Assembly (NCBI GenBank): GCA_000153145.1
Contig: CH672415.1
Coordinates: forward strand, 1,364,750 to 1,428,749
Length of the DNA stretch: 64,000 bases
Direction of reading: 5' to 3'
Origin: a marine actinobacterium PHSC20C1
GTDB lineage: Bacteria > Actinomycetota > Actinomycetes > Actinomycetales > Microbacteriaceae
Part shown: positions 18,343 to 27,087 of the stretch, in pieces
How positions within the stretch are numbered: the first letter of the stretch is position 1
How the letters are laid out: the number at the start of each line of letters is the position of its first letter
Position numbers and translations under genes: made by a program
Notes under the pieces: generated by a model
What the model was told of the DNA's origin: nothing
Seen by the model: the letters and a program-made list of their open reading frames with translations, nothing else
The model's database searches: none

Positions 18343-18972
18343 CTAGTCGAGGGTTCCTGCCCGGAACAGTTTGGCGCACGTCGCGAACTCCTCCGCTGTG
18401 ACCGAGTAACGGTGAGCACGAGTCGTGAGTTCGCTTGCGCGTTCAGGGTTCAACAATTCTTGGTCATCCGCGATGCTGCCGGCTCCGGATGCCACAATGC
18501 GGCTGAAGGATGCAGCCCGATCGAGAGCTACACCAAAATCTCCACGAAAAACTCCGCGCAAGATCTGGTCGGCCAAGTCCTTAATTTCCTTCGGCCCTGT
18601 GGGGTTTACAGCACCCGTAACGGCGGCATCAATCGTCGTGAGGGTCTCTATACCTCGCTGGAACAGGAGGCTTGTGCCCACAGCATCCTGCTGGATGACG
18701 GCCCGCAGTAGGTAGATGCGCCAGAGCGCGCCGGGGAGACTGCTTGGGCTCGATCGTGACCACAATTCGGCGAGCGCATCGATTCCATTTTTGTCGGTAA
18801 ATGCGACGATGCGATCAAGGACGGCAGGATCATCCGTGTCGCGTGCACCATCAACAAGCGCATGGGCTGTATCGTGGGCTGCGCGCATTATTTGGGCTGG
18901 ATCTTGTCCTCCCTCAAATGTGTCAAACTTATCTGTCGAGTACTGCGTGGGCTTATGGAAATTTTCGGCCAT
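18343..18972 (-). CDS. Conserved actinobacterial protein of unknown function (209 aa)
   Basis: A 209-residue soluble, mostly helical protein without signal peptide or membrane helix. It begins MAENFHKPTQYSTDKFDTF and contains GALWRIYLLRAVIQQDAVG and ELTTRAHRYSVTAEEFATCA. I recall such proteins as conserved next to tRNA genes in Microbacteriaceae and Micrococcaceae, sometimes with misleading database names; I do not assign a function. It is convergent with potC and divergent from tRNA-Lys. Confidence 0.75.
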   Translation of the reverse strand: MAENFHKPTQYSTDKFDTFEGGQDPAQIMRAAHDTAHALVDGARDTDDPAVLDRIVAFTDKNGIDALAELWSRSSPSSLPGALWRIYLLRAVIQQDAVGTSLLFQRGIETLTTIDAAVTGAVNPTGPKEIKDLADQILRGVFRGDFGVALDRAASFSRIVASGAGSIADDQELLNPERASELTTRAHRYSVTAEEFATCAKLFRAGTLD

Positions 18973-18997
18973 AACCTCACGGTACGCTTAACATGTA

Positions 18998-19070
18998 GGG
19001 CCTGTAGCTCAGTTGGTAGAGCATCGGACTTTTAATCCGCGGGTCCCGGGTTCGAGTCCCGGCGGGCCCA
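18998..19070 (+). tRNA. tRNA-Lys (anticodon TTT)
   Basis: A 73-base cloverleaf. The acceptor stem GGGCCTG pairs with CGGGCCC before discriminator A. The D arm contains GCTCAGTTGGTAGAGC, the anticodon loop CTTTTAA gives TTT (Lys), and the T arm is CCCGGGTTCGAGTCCCGG. The CCA end is not encoded. The 167 bp that follow, up to the next gene, hold no recognisable feature. Confidence 0.97.
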
Positions 19071-19237
19071 CATTTTTCTCTGCACGTCAGCTGCCTTGTG
19101 CGGCGTCGGTGCTGTGCGGCTAGCTGCGAGTAAATCTCTGTACTGACCTCGCGTGCGTCTTCGCTGCGCCTGGCGCAGCTAGCATTGCTCGGGCCACCTA
19201 GACGGATTCAGTCTCGCGCCAAGCACAGGAGCCCACC

Positions 19238-20092
19238 ATGACATCCATTCCCCTTCGTATCGCCGTAACGGGCGGAAACGGCAAGCTCGGCCGCGCCACC
19301 GTTGCCGGTCTGCGTGCTGCCGGTCACACCGTGATCGTGCTCGACATGGCTGGCCCCGATCGCAACCAGTTCACTCATGTTGATCTCACCGACTATGGCC
19401 AAGTGGTGGATGCTCTTGCCGGCGTCAATGACCGCCACGAAGGTCTGGATGCTGTTGCCCACCTGGGCGCGATTCCTGCGCCAGGTTTGTGGTCGGATGT
19501 GGCAACTTTCCACAACAATATGAGCGCCACCTTCAACGTATTTCAGGCGTGCAAGCGTCTGGGCATCCGCACTATTGCGTACGCCTCGAGCGAGACCGTG
19601 CTTGGGCTACCGTTCGAGACTCCCCCGCCCTACATTCCGCTCGACGAAGAGTACGAGACGCGTCCGGAGTCGACCTATTCGATGGTGAAACACCTTGAGG
19701 AGGAGATGGCGCAAAAGTTTGTGCGCTGGGATCCCGAACTCAGCATCACAGCGCTGCGCTTCTCGAACGTGATGGACCCTGCCGACTACACCGAATTCCC
19801 GAGCTTCGATGCGGATGCCCGACAGCGGTCCTGGAACCTCTGGGGTTACATCGATGCTCGCGACGGCGCCAACGCCATTCGCTTGGCACTGGAAACCTCC
19901 CGCCCCGGTTATGACGTCTTCAACATCTTCGCCGCCGACACCGTCATGTCGCGCCCGAACTCAGAACTCGTGGCTGAGGTGTTCCCCGATGTCGAGATTC
20001 GTGGCGAGGGGGGTGTGAACACGTCGTTGACCTCGATTGCCAAGGCCGAGCGGCTGCTCGGGTGGGTGCCACAACACAGCTGGCGGGACTGA
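19238..20092 (+). CDS. NAD(P)-dependent epimerase/dehydratase (extended SDR)
   Basis: A 284-residue Rossmann-fold sugar-nucleotide or sugar-acid oxidoreductase. The dinucleotide motif is TGGNGKLG (residues ~9-16), the adenine-pocket Asp is in VLDMAGPD, and the catalytic pair is in YSMVK with an upstream Ser (YASSE). The later part ALRFSNVMDP and ARDGANAIRLAL fits uronate dehydrogenase/UDP-glucose-4-epimerase relatives. The exact substrate cannot be told. It stands alone after the tRNA. Confidence 0.85.
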   Translation: MTSIPLRIAVTGGNGKLGRATVAGLRAAGHTVIVLDMAGPDRNQFTHVDLTDYGQVVDALAGVNDRHEGLDAVAHLGAIPAPGLWSDVATFHNNMSATFNVFQACKRLGIRTIAYASSETVLGLPFETPPPYIPLDEEYETRPESTYSMVKHLEEEMAQKFVRWDPELSITALRFSNVMDPADYTEFPSFDADARQRSWNLWGYIDARDGANAIRLALETSRPGYDVFNIFAADTVMSRPNSELVAEVFPDVEIRGEGGVNTSLTSIAKAERLLGWVPQHSWRD

Positions 20093-20127
20093 GCTCGGTT
20101 CGAGGTGTTGGCCGCGCAACCTGAGCA

Positions 20128-20148
20128 GCACTTCTAAGGAAGAAGTGC
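20128..20148. terminator. Hairpin between convergent genes
   Basis: GCACTTCT (20128-20135) pairs perfectly with AGAAGTGC (20141-20148) over a 5-nt loop. It lies between the SDR gene and the convergent NERD gene and covers the latter's stop codon. There is no clear T-run. Confidence 0.45.
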
Positions 20149-20979
20149 GCTGAGGAGCATCGACGTCATCGCTGGAAGCAGCACAGTCACCACGAGAGTA
20201 GTGGCGCCGATCGCAAACGTCGCCGCCCACAGCATCCGAAGTCGCCGCGCACGAACGACCACAGTATCGAGATCGCGAAAGCGCTCAAGATACGTGGAAT
20301 CGATAGTGAGGTCAGCTGACGGATGCCAAGTCTTTGCGTCCGTCGCTGCTAGCGCAATGCTCCGCACTGACTCGGCGGAGAGCACCGGCTCACGGCGCTT
20401 GAGCCATCGGGGCAGAGCTCGAGCATTCATAATGTCGACATCTTTCGGCCGTTGCTTGAATGTGAATCCGGCGGGGTCCACAATCGCGAGAATGGGGTGG
20501 GCGGTGACAGGGGTGCCTGTCGCCGCGGTCAGTAACTTGCCTGCCCGCTTTGCTTCATGCCGGGAATTACGCAAGTGATCGGTCTTCTGCCCCGAAACCA
20601 ACAGCCTTCCTTGGCCGACCCAGACTTTCTTTCCGTTGTGACGTTTCGTGTTGATCGTGAAAACGCCCGCGGGCCCCACGAGTACATGGTCAATATCGCT
20701 GTCGCCCGTTCCGACGGGCACAGCGTGCAACACAGTCCACTCGTCGCCAAGCTTGGAGAGCAGCGCCCCAACTTTCAGTTCACCATGCGCTCCGGAGAAC
20801 CAACTTTCAGCATCCACGTGCAGCGGACTCACGCCCAGAATCCGACGGAATGCTCCACGCGGCTCAACATCATCCTGCACGCGGAGCAGCTCAGAAATTA
20901 CTGAATAAGCAACCGGTCGATCCGCGAGAGAAAACTCGTTGGCTGCGGCCGTGAGTGCCGCGTCAATACCGTCAATCAT
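20134..20979 (-). CDS. NERD-domain protein with C-terminal membrane segment
   Basis: A 281-residue protein. The NERD (nuclease-related) domain spans about 65-175: HGELKVGALLSKLGDEWTVL, then DSDIDHVLVGPAGVFTINTK and the tail GKKVWVGQGRLLVSG. The Asp and the NTK lysine sit where PD-(D/E)XK-like nucleases have catalytic residues. The C-terminus (residues ~245-280) is hydrophobic, LWAATFAIGATTLVVTVLLP, so it is probably membrane-tethered. NERD proteins are suspected to act on DNA, but the role is unknown. Confidence 0.8.
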   Translation of the reverse strand: MIDGIDAALTAAANEFSLADRPVAYSVISELLRVQDDVEPRGAFRRILGVSPLHVDAESWFSGAHGELKVGALLSKLGDEWTVLHAVPVGTGDSDIDHVLVGPAGVFTINTKRHNGKKVWVGQGRLLVSGQKTDHLRNSRHEAKRAGKLLTAATGTPVTAHPILAIVDPAGFTFKQRPKDVDIMNARALPRWLKRREPVLSAESVRSIALAATDAKTWHPSADLTIDSTYLERFRDLDTVVVRARRLRMLWAATFAIGATTLVVTVLLPAMTSMLLSALLP

Positions 20980-21180
20980 CGATCCCCCAATGCACTCCCC
21001 CGAGCGCCATATACCTGACAGACTATCGACTTTTGCGCGCAGTCGGCGGCCCCCAATTGGGCACTAGCGTTGCCAATTCGTGACCAGTTTTGGTGGCCAA
21101 ACCCCCAAAACGAGCGACCACCGCGCAACTTGCCGCAGTATGTTCACCGCGCATCCATCTAGAAGTGCTGGACTAGGCCT

Positions 21181-22098
21181 ATGACCGGCTACGCGTCGCA
21201 ATATCCACGACCCGACCACTTTGTATTGCATCTCAGTGACACCCACTTTCTGGCGGGTAGCGGGCGGCTTTACGACACGCTCGACAGCGAAGCCAAGCTA
21301 CGGCAACTCTTTGCCGAACTTGAAGCATCCGGATCCCGCCCTGAAGCAATCGTGTTCACTGGAGACCTCGCCGACAAGGGTGACGAGGTCGCCTACCGCG
21401 AGATTCGAGCGATTGTTGAGCCAGCAGCTGAACGCCTCGGCGCGCACATTGTGTGGGTAATGGGCAACCATGATGATCGCCGCAACTTTGCTACGACGCT
21501 CCTCGACGAGCCAGCCTCAGAGCAACCCATTGACCGCGTCACAGATATCAACGGGTTGCGCATCATCTCCCTTGACTCCACAGTGCCCGGCCAGCACCAC
21601 GGCCACGTGACGGATGCCCAGCTGTTGTGGTTGCACAATGTGCTCGCCACTCCGGCACCGCACGGCACCATCCTCGCCATGCACCACCCGCCGGTTCCCT
21701 CGGTTCTCGACCTTGCCGTAACCGTCGAATTGCGCTCACAAAAGGAACTCGCCGCAGTGATTCGCGGCAGCGACATCCGCAGCATCATCGCCGGACACTT
21801 GCACTACTCGACAACCGCAACGTTCGCCGGCATCCCCGTCTCGGTCGCTTCAGCGACGTGCTACACGCAGAACCTCAACGTGCCTGTTGGCGGCACCCGC
21901 AGCCAAGACGGCGCCCAATCCTTCAACCTGATTCACGTCTACGACGACACCGTGCTGCACTCGGTAGTGCCGTTAGGAAACTACGGCAGCCTCGCGTACG
22001 TGACTGCCGAGGAAACAGCCTCAATACTGGCGAGCGAAGGCATAACCATCGCACCAGCGACGAACCCACACATCACGCCGAGCACCATCCCTGCGTAG
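21181..22098 (+). CDS. cpdA: Metallophosphoesterase, CpdA-like 3',5'-cyclic nucleotide phosphodiesterase
   Basis: A 305-residue calcineurin-like enzyme. All metal-binding blocks are present: [36 protein letters not shown] and [10 protein letters not shown]. This set and the length match class III cyclic nucleotide phosphodiesterases such as mycobacterial Rv0805. No signal peptide is seen, so it acts in the cytoplasm, perhaps lowering cAMP. The C-terminal ~40 residues after the last motif are variable. It stands alone, convergent with the Stealth gene. Confidence 0.85.
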   Translation: MTGYASQYPRPDHFVLHLSDTHFLAGSGRLYDTLDSEAKLRQLFAELEASGSRPEAIVFTGDLADKGDEVAYREIRAIVEPAAERLGAHIVWVMGNHDDRRNFATTLLDEPASEQPIDRVTDINGLRIISLDSTVPGQHHGHVTDAQLLWLHNVLATPAPHGTILAMHHPPVPSVLDLAVTVELRSQKELAAVIRGSDIRSIIAGHLHYSTTATFAGIPVSVASATCYTQNLNVPVGGTRSQDGAQSFNLIHVYDDTVLHSVVPLGNYGSLAYVTAEETASILASEGITIAPATNPHITPSTIPA

Positions 22099-22170
22099 CG
22101 ATTCAGAGCAGACAGGCGTGCCGTTACAGCGGCGCCTTGGTCTCGTTTCCGACAGTCTCAGACAGAGCTG

Positions 22171-23730
22171 CTATTCGACCTCGGGCAGCTCCCACGGTGC
22201 TGCAATCGGGTAGTACTCATCCAGGAACGACCGAACGGCTGCTGCACGATCTTCCGCCGACAATTCGGGGAAGCTGCCATCGTTCAGGCAGAAGAAGTCA
22301 CTCGAGCGCTTACGCAGCAGCGACCGCATCTTGCGTAACCCCTCAAGCGACGTCGTGTCGACGTACTTGACCTTGGCATCCGCCTGCACCATCGCTTTAC
22401 CGCTCAGCAGAGCGTAGTAGTGATACAGCGAATTCGTGACCGAGATATCGGTGGCCTGACGAAAAGCACTTGCGCTTGTGCGCGCAAAGTCTTCGGGAAA
22501 TTCCTGCTCAAGTTCCTTCATCACCGAGACGCGCAGCGGTGTTGCCGCGTGCTCGAGGTGGCGAGTGATCGTCGCGCCAAACTTTTGCTGCAGCAGTCGA
22601 CGGTTCACCCGGGCAGCGTTTTCAAAGCCAGAGCGTTCGATGCTGCTCTCGCCCAAGCCGATGCGGGTGCGCGCCTCGATAAACTTCGAAACTCCGCCAG
22701 GCGTGAAGAAGGCGGCGGGGCTCACCGAACGGCCAAAGAACATGTCGTCGTTGGAATACAGGAAGTGCTCGCTCAACCCGGGGATGTTGTGCAGCTGGCT
22801 TTCCACCGCATGCGAGTTGTGGGTTGGCAGGTCGTCGTGGTTAGCAAAGAAGTCTTCGCTGCGCATCAACGTGACTCGCGGATGCTCGGCTAGCCATGCG
22901 GGGCGGGGCGAGTCAGTCGCAATGTAGATATTGCGAATCCAGGGCGCGAACAAGTGCACCGAACGCAGGGCGTACTTCAGCTCATCCAACTGCCTAAAAC
23001 GGGCCTCGGAGTCGTCACCCTCGCCAACAACAAAGTTCGCCATGCGGGCGGCGCGGGCTTTCTGCCACTCAATCTCAGCGCCGTCAACCCACGAGAACAC
23101 GATGTCAATATCGAAATTGATATCGCCAGCAAGCGGCTCAAACATGCCACGCAGCGTCGGCCAGGACTGACCATAAAACTCGACAGTATCGGCGATTGCT
23201 TCCGCGCGGGGCACCCAGCGACGCATCAGCGCATTCGGGTTGGGCGCAACAACTTCATCGCGCACGTACTCCCACAACTCAAGCCGCACGCCGAAGGGCG
23301 CATCGAATCGAAGGCGGCCAGCAGGCTCAACTCGCGGCCGAAACAACATCATCGCTTTCGCTTTGATTGCTGAGGTCAAGACACCATCGGCGACGAGTAC
23401 GGGGCTATCGCGATCATCCGAAGCATTCGGCTTACCGTTCTCTTTGATGCGCGCAGGCTTCACATAGAAGGGCTCATTCTGGCAGGCAGAAACCAACGCA
23501 AAGCCCAGCGCCTTGCGATCTTTGGCATCGACAGCCAACACCGGAGTTTCACCGTCGCCACGAACCAGCAGAAATTGGATGCCCGCATCATCAAGCACAC
23601 CGCGAAGAAAGAGTAGGTCTTCGCGCACAGCTTCGCGCGGCGTCAAAGTGTCATTGCTGAGCGCGAGTAGTCCGTCGTGCAAGACAACATCGTCGCGGTT
23701 CACAACCGCAGGAGAATCATGGTCAATCAT
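22171..23730 (-). CDS. Stealth-family sugar-phosphate transferase
   Basis: A 519-residue protein of the Stealth family (hexose-1-phosphoryltransferases of cell-surface polysaccharides, related to GlcNAc-phosphotransferase). The CR2 block is visible as DIDIVFSWVDGAEIEWQKAR, followed by DELKYALRSVHLFAPWIRNI. The next block has NSHAVESQLHNIPGLSEHFL and SNDDMFFGRSVSPAAFFTPG. A CR1-like stretch precedes it, and a C-terminal part holds FCLNDGSFPEL. No signal peptide. Actinobacterial members make phosphodiester-linked glycans. No capsule genes surround it here. Confidence 0.85.
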   Translation of the reverse strand: MIDHDSPAVVNRDDVVLHDGLLALSNDTLTPREAVREDLLFLRGVLDDAGIQFLLVRGDGETPVLAVDAKDRKALGFALVSACQNEPFYVKPARIKENGKPNASDDRDSPVLVADGVLTSAIKAKAMMLFRPRVEPAGRLRFDAPFGVRLELWEYVRDEVVAPNPNALMRRWVPRAEAIADTVEFYGQSWPTLRGMFEPLAGDINFDIDIVFSWVDGAEIEWQKARAARMANFVVGEGDDSEARFRQLDELKYALRSVHLFAPWIRNIYIATDSPRPAWLAEHPRVTLMRSEDFFANHDDLPTHNSHAVESQLHNIPGLSEHFLYSNDDMFFGRSVSPAAFFTPGGVSKFIEARTRIGLGESSIERSGFENAARVNRRLLQQKFGATITRHLEHAATPLRVSVMKELEQEFPEDFARTSASAFRQATDISVTNSLYHYYALLSGKAMVQADAKVKYVDTTSLEGLRKMRSLLRKRSSDFFCLNDGSFPELSAEDRAAAVRSFLDEYYPIAAPWELPEVE

Positions 23731-23845
23731 GGGGGCCCCGTCGTTAAAGCCTGGCTGAGGTGCCCAGCGACCGAAGTGCTGTTAGCTTCTTCCAGAATAG
23801 CGTGAACCACTGAAAGCCAGCCGGATAGCGCCCAACTGCCGCGCC

Positions 23846-24136
23846 TTACATGCTTCCGAGTTCGTATACGACAACGCTCGTAATCATAGGATTCGTCTTT
23901 GCCAGCGCGAGCGCCGCATCAATGTTTTCGGCGGTGATCACCGAATAGCCGGTGAGCGCGTCGAGACCGAAACCGAGCGCGGTCGCCCCATCGCGAGTTA
24001 CCTCGATACCTGCGCTGAGTGGGCTGCCGGGATCGACCATCGCTTCTCCGACGTCACCAAACCATTTCATCCACGCAGCCCCGATCTCGGGAGTTGGCTG
24101 CTCAAAACCTTTGTAGAGGAACAGAAATTTCTTCAC
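23846..24136 (-). CDS. YCII-related domain protein
   Basis: A 96-residue single-domain protein with the YCII fold (ferredoxin-like, dimeric). It begins VKKFLFLYKGFEQPTPE and contains DGATALGFGLDALTGYSVIT and AENIDAALALAKTNPMI. The GTG at 24136 is preferred: the longer frame adds 17 basic residues that do not fit the family, and AGAGAG lies upstream. Role unknown; family members are small enzymes or sensors often linked to ECF sigma factors. It stands 115 bp upstream of the Stealth gene. Confidence 0.75.
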   Translation of the reverse strand: MKKFLFLYKGFEQPTPEIGAAWMKWFGDVGEAMVDPGSPLSAGIEVTRDGATALGFGLDALTGYSVITAENIDAALALAKTNPMITSVVVYELGSM

Positions 24137-24277
24137 GAGTTGCTCTCTGCGCCTGGCGACGGCATCGGCGTCGTCGCGCACCCTCACGGTGGCTAGCGTG
24201 TGCCAACCCTACGCCGATCACCGCGTTGATGATTGAGTGATGCTCGATAGGATGAGGGCACTCACTTGGAGGCTCAG

Positions 24278-24490
24278 ATGTTCGGAAAGTCAGGCATTGA
24301 GATCGTGCCCATTCTCGGCGCCGTTGCTATCGTCGCGTACTTCGCGCTAATAATTACTGCGCTCGCGCAGGTGTTCCGTTCCACAATGCCGACTAACACG
24401 AAGTTGCTCTGGCTGATCGTCATTCTGATCGCGCCATTCATCGGCTCACTCATCTGGTTTGCCGTCGGCAGGAATTCGGCGCTGCTCTAG
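24278..24490 (+). CDS. Small membrane protein with PLDc_N-type domain
   Basis: A 70-residue protein with two membrane helices: about 11-32 and 41-62. The second ends LIAPFIGSLIWFAVGRNSAL, typical of the N-terminal domain of cardiolipin synthases (PLDc_N) that also occurs as a stand-alone protein. The ATG at 24278 is chosen because GGAGG stands 6 nt upstream. The stop overlaps that of the convergent isochorismatase gene (CTAG shared). Confidence 0.8.
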   Translation: MFGKSGIEIVPILGAVAIVAYFALIITALAQVFRSTMPTNTKLLWLIVILIAPFIGSLIWFAVGRNSALL

Positions 24491-25053
24491 AGAACGACGC
24501 CGCCGAAACCTACTCCGACTAGGTCACGGGTCGCCACGACCTGCGCAAACTCGTCATGAAGATTGACACCGGTGATGCGGGAGAGCATGTCGGCACTCAC
24601 TTCGTCGCCATACGGCCCAATGCGGTCGAACGTGTGAGTCGCATCCAACACAAATCTCACGTCGTAGCCGAGATTGCCGCCGACCCGCGCGGTCGTCTCG
24701 CAGCAATGGTTGGTGGTGATTCCGCACACTACAATCGACGTGATCTCGGATGCCCGCAGCCAGGCATCGAGGTCGGGACTGCCATGAAAACTCGAGTTCA
24801 CGCTCTTGGTCACGAGTAGCTCTGGCGTGCCCGAGAGTACATCTTTGAATGCGTTGCCTGGTGCGCTCGGATGAAGCGGTGATGCGGCATCCGCAGAGTC
24901 GTGTCGCACGTAGACGATGGGCCAGCCCTCGCGACGCCAGTGGCCGATTAGCATCCCAATGTTCGACTCACAATCGGGATTGTTGCGTGGCCCCCAATAG
25001 TCGGCGTTGTCGAATGCCTGTTGTACGTCTACGACGATGAGCGCTGCAGTCAT
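24487..25053 (-). CDS. Cysteine hydrolase of the isochorismatase family
   Basis: A 188-residue single-domain hydrolase. The catalytic triad is visible: Asp9 in LIVVDVQQAF, Lys83 in VTKSVNSSF and Cys117 in CGITTNHCCETTAR. The family acts on amides or vinyl ethers (nicotinamidase, isochorismatase, others). The substrate is not evident. It follows the iron-transport-like fusion gene on the same strand with a gap of 15 bp, so the two may be co-transcribed. Confidence 0.88.
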   Translation of the reverse strand: MTAALIVVDVQQAFDNADYWGPRNNPDCESNIGMLIGHWRREGWPIVYVRHDSADAASPLHPSAPGNAFKDVLSGTPELLVTKSVNSSFHGSPDLDAWLRASEITSIVVCGITTNHCCETTARVGGNLGYDVRFVLDATHTFDRIGPYGDEVSADMLSRITGVNLHDEFAQVVATRDLVGVGFGGVVL

Positions 25054-25068
25054 GACGACCTCCGAGGT

Positions 25069-26127
25069 TTAGCCGACGCTTACCCCAAATAGTAGTCCTA
25101 GGAGGTAGGTGGCAGCGGCGGCGCCGTAGCCAATCACGAGTTGTCGGATCGCACGCTTGAGAGGAGACGCACCCGAGAGCAGCCCAACTACAGATCCGGT
25201 GGCGAGTAGCGCGATGCCCACGAGCCCGGCAGCGATGAGCACGGCGGTAGTCCCTTCTGCACCGAACAGGTAGGGCAGAACGGGGATCACTGCGCCGGAG
25301 GCGAAGAACGCGAAACTGGATGCGGATGCTCCGAGCGCCGACCCAATCGGATTGTGCGGGGCAGTAGCTGGCTGCGGTTGGGCATCCCGTCCTGACAGCA
25401 CTTCGGCGGCCTGAAGTTCGGCATCCTCGCTACTCAAACCGCGAGCGCGATACACGAGTGCCAACTCGTTCTCATTGACGTCAAGTTTCGTCACGGAGTC
25501 GGTGGCTATGGGGCCGTGAGCTGCAGCATTCTCGAGCTCAAGTTGGGAACGCACGGAAACATACTCTCCCGCTGCCATCGAGAGGGCACCGGCCAGTAGA
25601 CCGGCGACACCCGAGAGGAGTACAACGGCGGTAGGCAATCCGGCCGCGCTCATTCCGAGCACTAGGGCAAGGTTGGAGACGAGACCGTCGTTTGCGCCGA
25701 ACACGGCGGCGCGGAATGTTCCTGAGAGCCGCTGACGGCCACGAGTGGCGAGCGCACGCACGACTTCTTCGTGCACAGCCTCATCGGCCGCCATGGTGTC
25801 GGTGGCGTCGGCATCATCCAGGTAGGGCGAACGCGATTCGGCACGTTGCGCCAGCGCGAGCACAAAGACTGAACCAAAGCGTCGAGCAAGGAATCCGAGC
25901 ATCCGTGTCCGGGGGTCAGTCAACAGTGGACGACCGGCGTGCTCCCCCAGCAGGGACATCCAGTGGTTCTCGTGGCGTTTCTCTGCCGCAGCGAGGGCTA
26001 AAAGGATCTCGCGCTCTTCGCCTGTGCGGCGGGATGCGAGGTCACGATAAACAGCAGCTTCGGCTCGTTCGGCGGCGAGATAGCGTCGCCACCGTCGAAC
26101 CTCTCGGGCGTCGGGTGTGTGCGTCAT
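25069..26127 (-). CDS. Ferritin-like/VIT1 (CCC1) family fusion membrane protein
   Basis: A 352-residue protein with two parts. Residues ~10-130 are a ferritin-like diiron domain: YLAAERAEAAVYRDLASR, AAAEKRHENHW and ADEAVHEEVV give the Glu and ExxH ligands. Residues ~135-352 are a VIT1/CCC1 transporter: FGANDGLVSNLALVLGM, then AGALSMAAGEYVSVRSQLE, and about five helices. Such fusions (MbfA type) export iron or manganese from the cytoplasm. The start overlaps the stop of the aldose epimerase gene by 4 nt. Confidence 0.88.
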   Translation of the reverse strand: MTHTPDAREVRRWRRYLAAERAEAAVYRDLASRRTGEEREILLALAAAEKRHENHWMSLLGEHAGRPLLTDPRTRMLGFLARRFGSVFVLALAQRAESRSPYLDDADATDTMAADEAVHEEVVRALATRGRQRLSGTFRAAVFGANDGLVSNLALVLGMSAAGLPTAVVLLSGVAGLLAGALSMAAGEYVSVRSQLELENAAAHGPIATDSVTKLDVNENELALVYRARGLSSEDAELQAAEVLSGRDAQPQPATAPHNPIGSALGASASSFAFFASGAVIPVLPYLFGAEGTTAVLIAAGLVGIALLATGSVVGLLSGASPLKRAIRQLVIGYGAAAATYLLGLLFGVSVG

Positions 26128-27044
26128 GCGGAGAACTCCACTCCCCAGGATGCAGAGAATTCGACACCCGGCTCAAGCCACCGCAGACCTCGACCGGTGT
26201 TGAAGGCGTTCGGTGCTGCCGTCATCGGTTCGATGGCGACAGCCTGGCCTACCCCAGCGAGGGTCGGAAAGTTGCGCGGCGTGAACAACTGAACGAAGTC
26301 GAAGTTCTCGTCAACAGTGAGCCGAAGCTCGCGGCCGTCTGGCCCGGATAGGCGCACGGCGACTCCATCAACGGCCTCAACCCCAGCAAAGGCGGTATCG
26401 AGATCGAGCTCGCCGACAAGGCGGCCACCGCTGAGGTCGAATTCGGTGCCCGCGACCGCAACTTCGCCGGTGGGGATGAGGCGTTCATCCGACTCGAACC
26501 GAGTGGCGGCAGCCATCGTAAGGGTGAGCTCTTCGATAGGAATGTCGCCGATCTTGAAGAAGGGGTGGGTTCCAAGCGCAAAGGGGGCTGCGGTATCCGA
26601 GAGGTTGGTGGCGGTGTGGGTGACCTTCAAACCAGTCTCGACTAACTCGTAGCGCACGGTTGTGTTCACTTGGAATGAGTACCCGTGTTGCGGGAAAATT
26701 GTGGCGCCGAGTGTCACGGACTCTGGTGTTTGCTCAACCAATCGGTATCCGGTGTTGCGCAGCAGACCATGGATGGCGTTATTGCGGTCACCCTCGGTGA
26801 TATCGAGCTGCTGCACCATGCCGTCGAGCGTCCATCGCCCGCCGTCAATGCGGTTCGGCCACGGAGCCAACACGATGCCATCCGCGAAGGGAGGCATGTC
26901 AGTTTCGGCGTACGATTCCACCAGTTCGATTTCGCCAATGCTGAATTCCCGCAGAGATGCAGCGAGCTCAGTGATGGTAGCTCGCGCCTCTCCCTGGTCA
27001 GTGGCTCGAGTAATGATGTACTGGGTTCCGGTAGGCGCGCTCAC
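26124..27044 (-). CDS. Aldose 1-epimerase family protein
   Basis: A 306-residue beta-sandwich mutarotase-like enzyme. Catalytic residues are visible in NNAIHGLLRNTGYRL (His), ALGTHPFFKIG (second His) and AIEPMTAAPNAFNTG (Glu). Also ADGIVLAPWPNRIDGG, typical of the family. It would interconvert alpha and beta anomers of a hexose in the cytoplasm. It is divergent from the galactokinase-like gene, 43 bp apart, which suggests a hexose-related pair with a shared promoter region. Confidence 0.88.
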   Translation of the reverse strand: MSAPTGTQYIITRATDQGEARATITELAASLREFSIGEIELVESYAETDMPPFADGIVLAPWPNRIDGGRWTLDGMVQQLDITEGDRNNAIHGLLRNTGYRLVEQTPESVTLGATIFPQHGYSFQVNTTVRYELVETGLKVTHTATNLSDTAAPFALGTHPFFKIGDIPIEELTLTMAAATRFESDERLIPTGEVAVAGTEFDLSGGRLVGELDLDTAFAGVEAVDGVAVRLSGPDGRELRLTVDENFDFVQLFTPRNFPTLAGVGQAVAIEPMTAAPNAFNTGRGLRWLEPGVEFSASWGVEFSA

Positions 27045-27087
27045 CGCATTAGCCTACCGGCGCACCACCCTCAACAAGGAAGCACCC

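Noticed and set aside
26662-27087. N-terminal extension of the galactokinase-like frame by about 140 codons
   Set aside because: It lies antisense to the aldose epimerase gene, has no similarity to the family, and the ATG at 27088 has a good upstream AAGGA.
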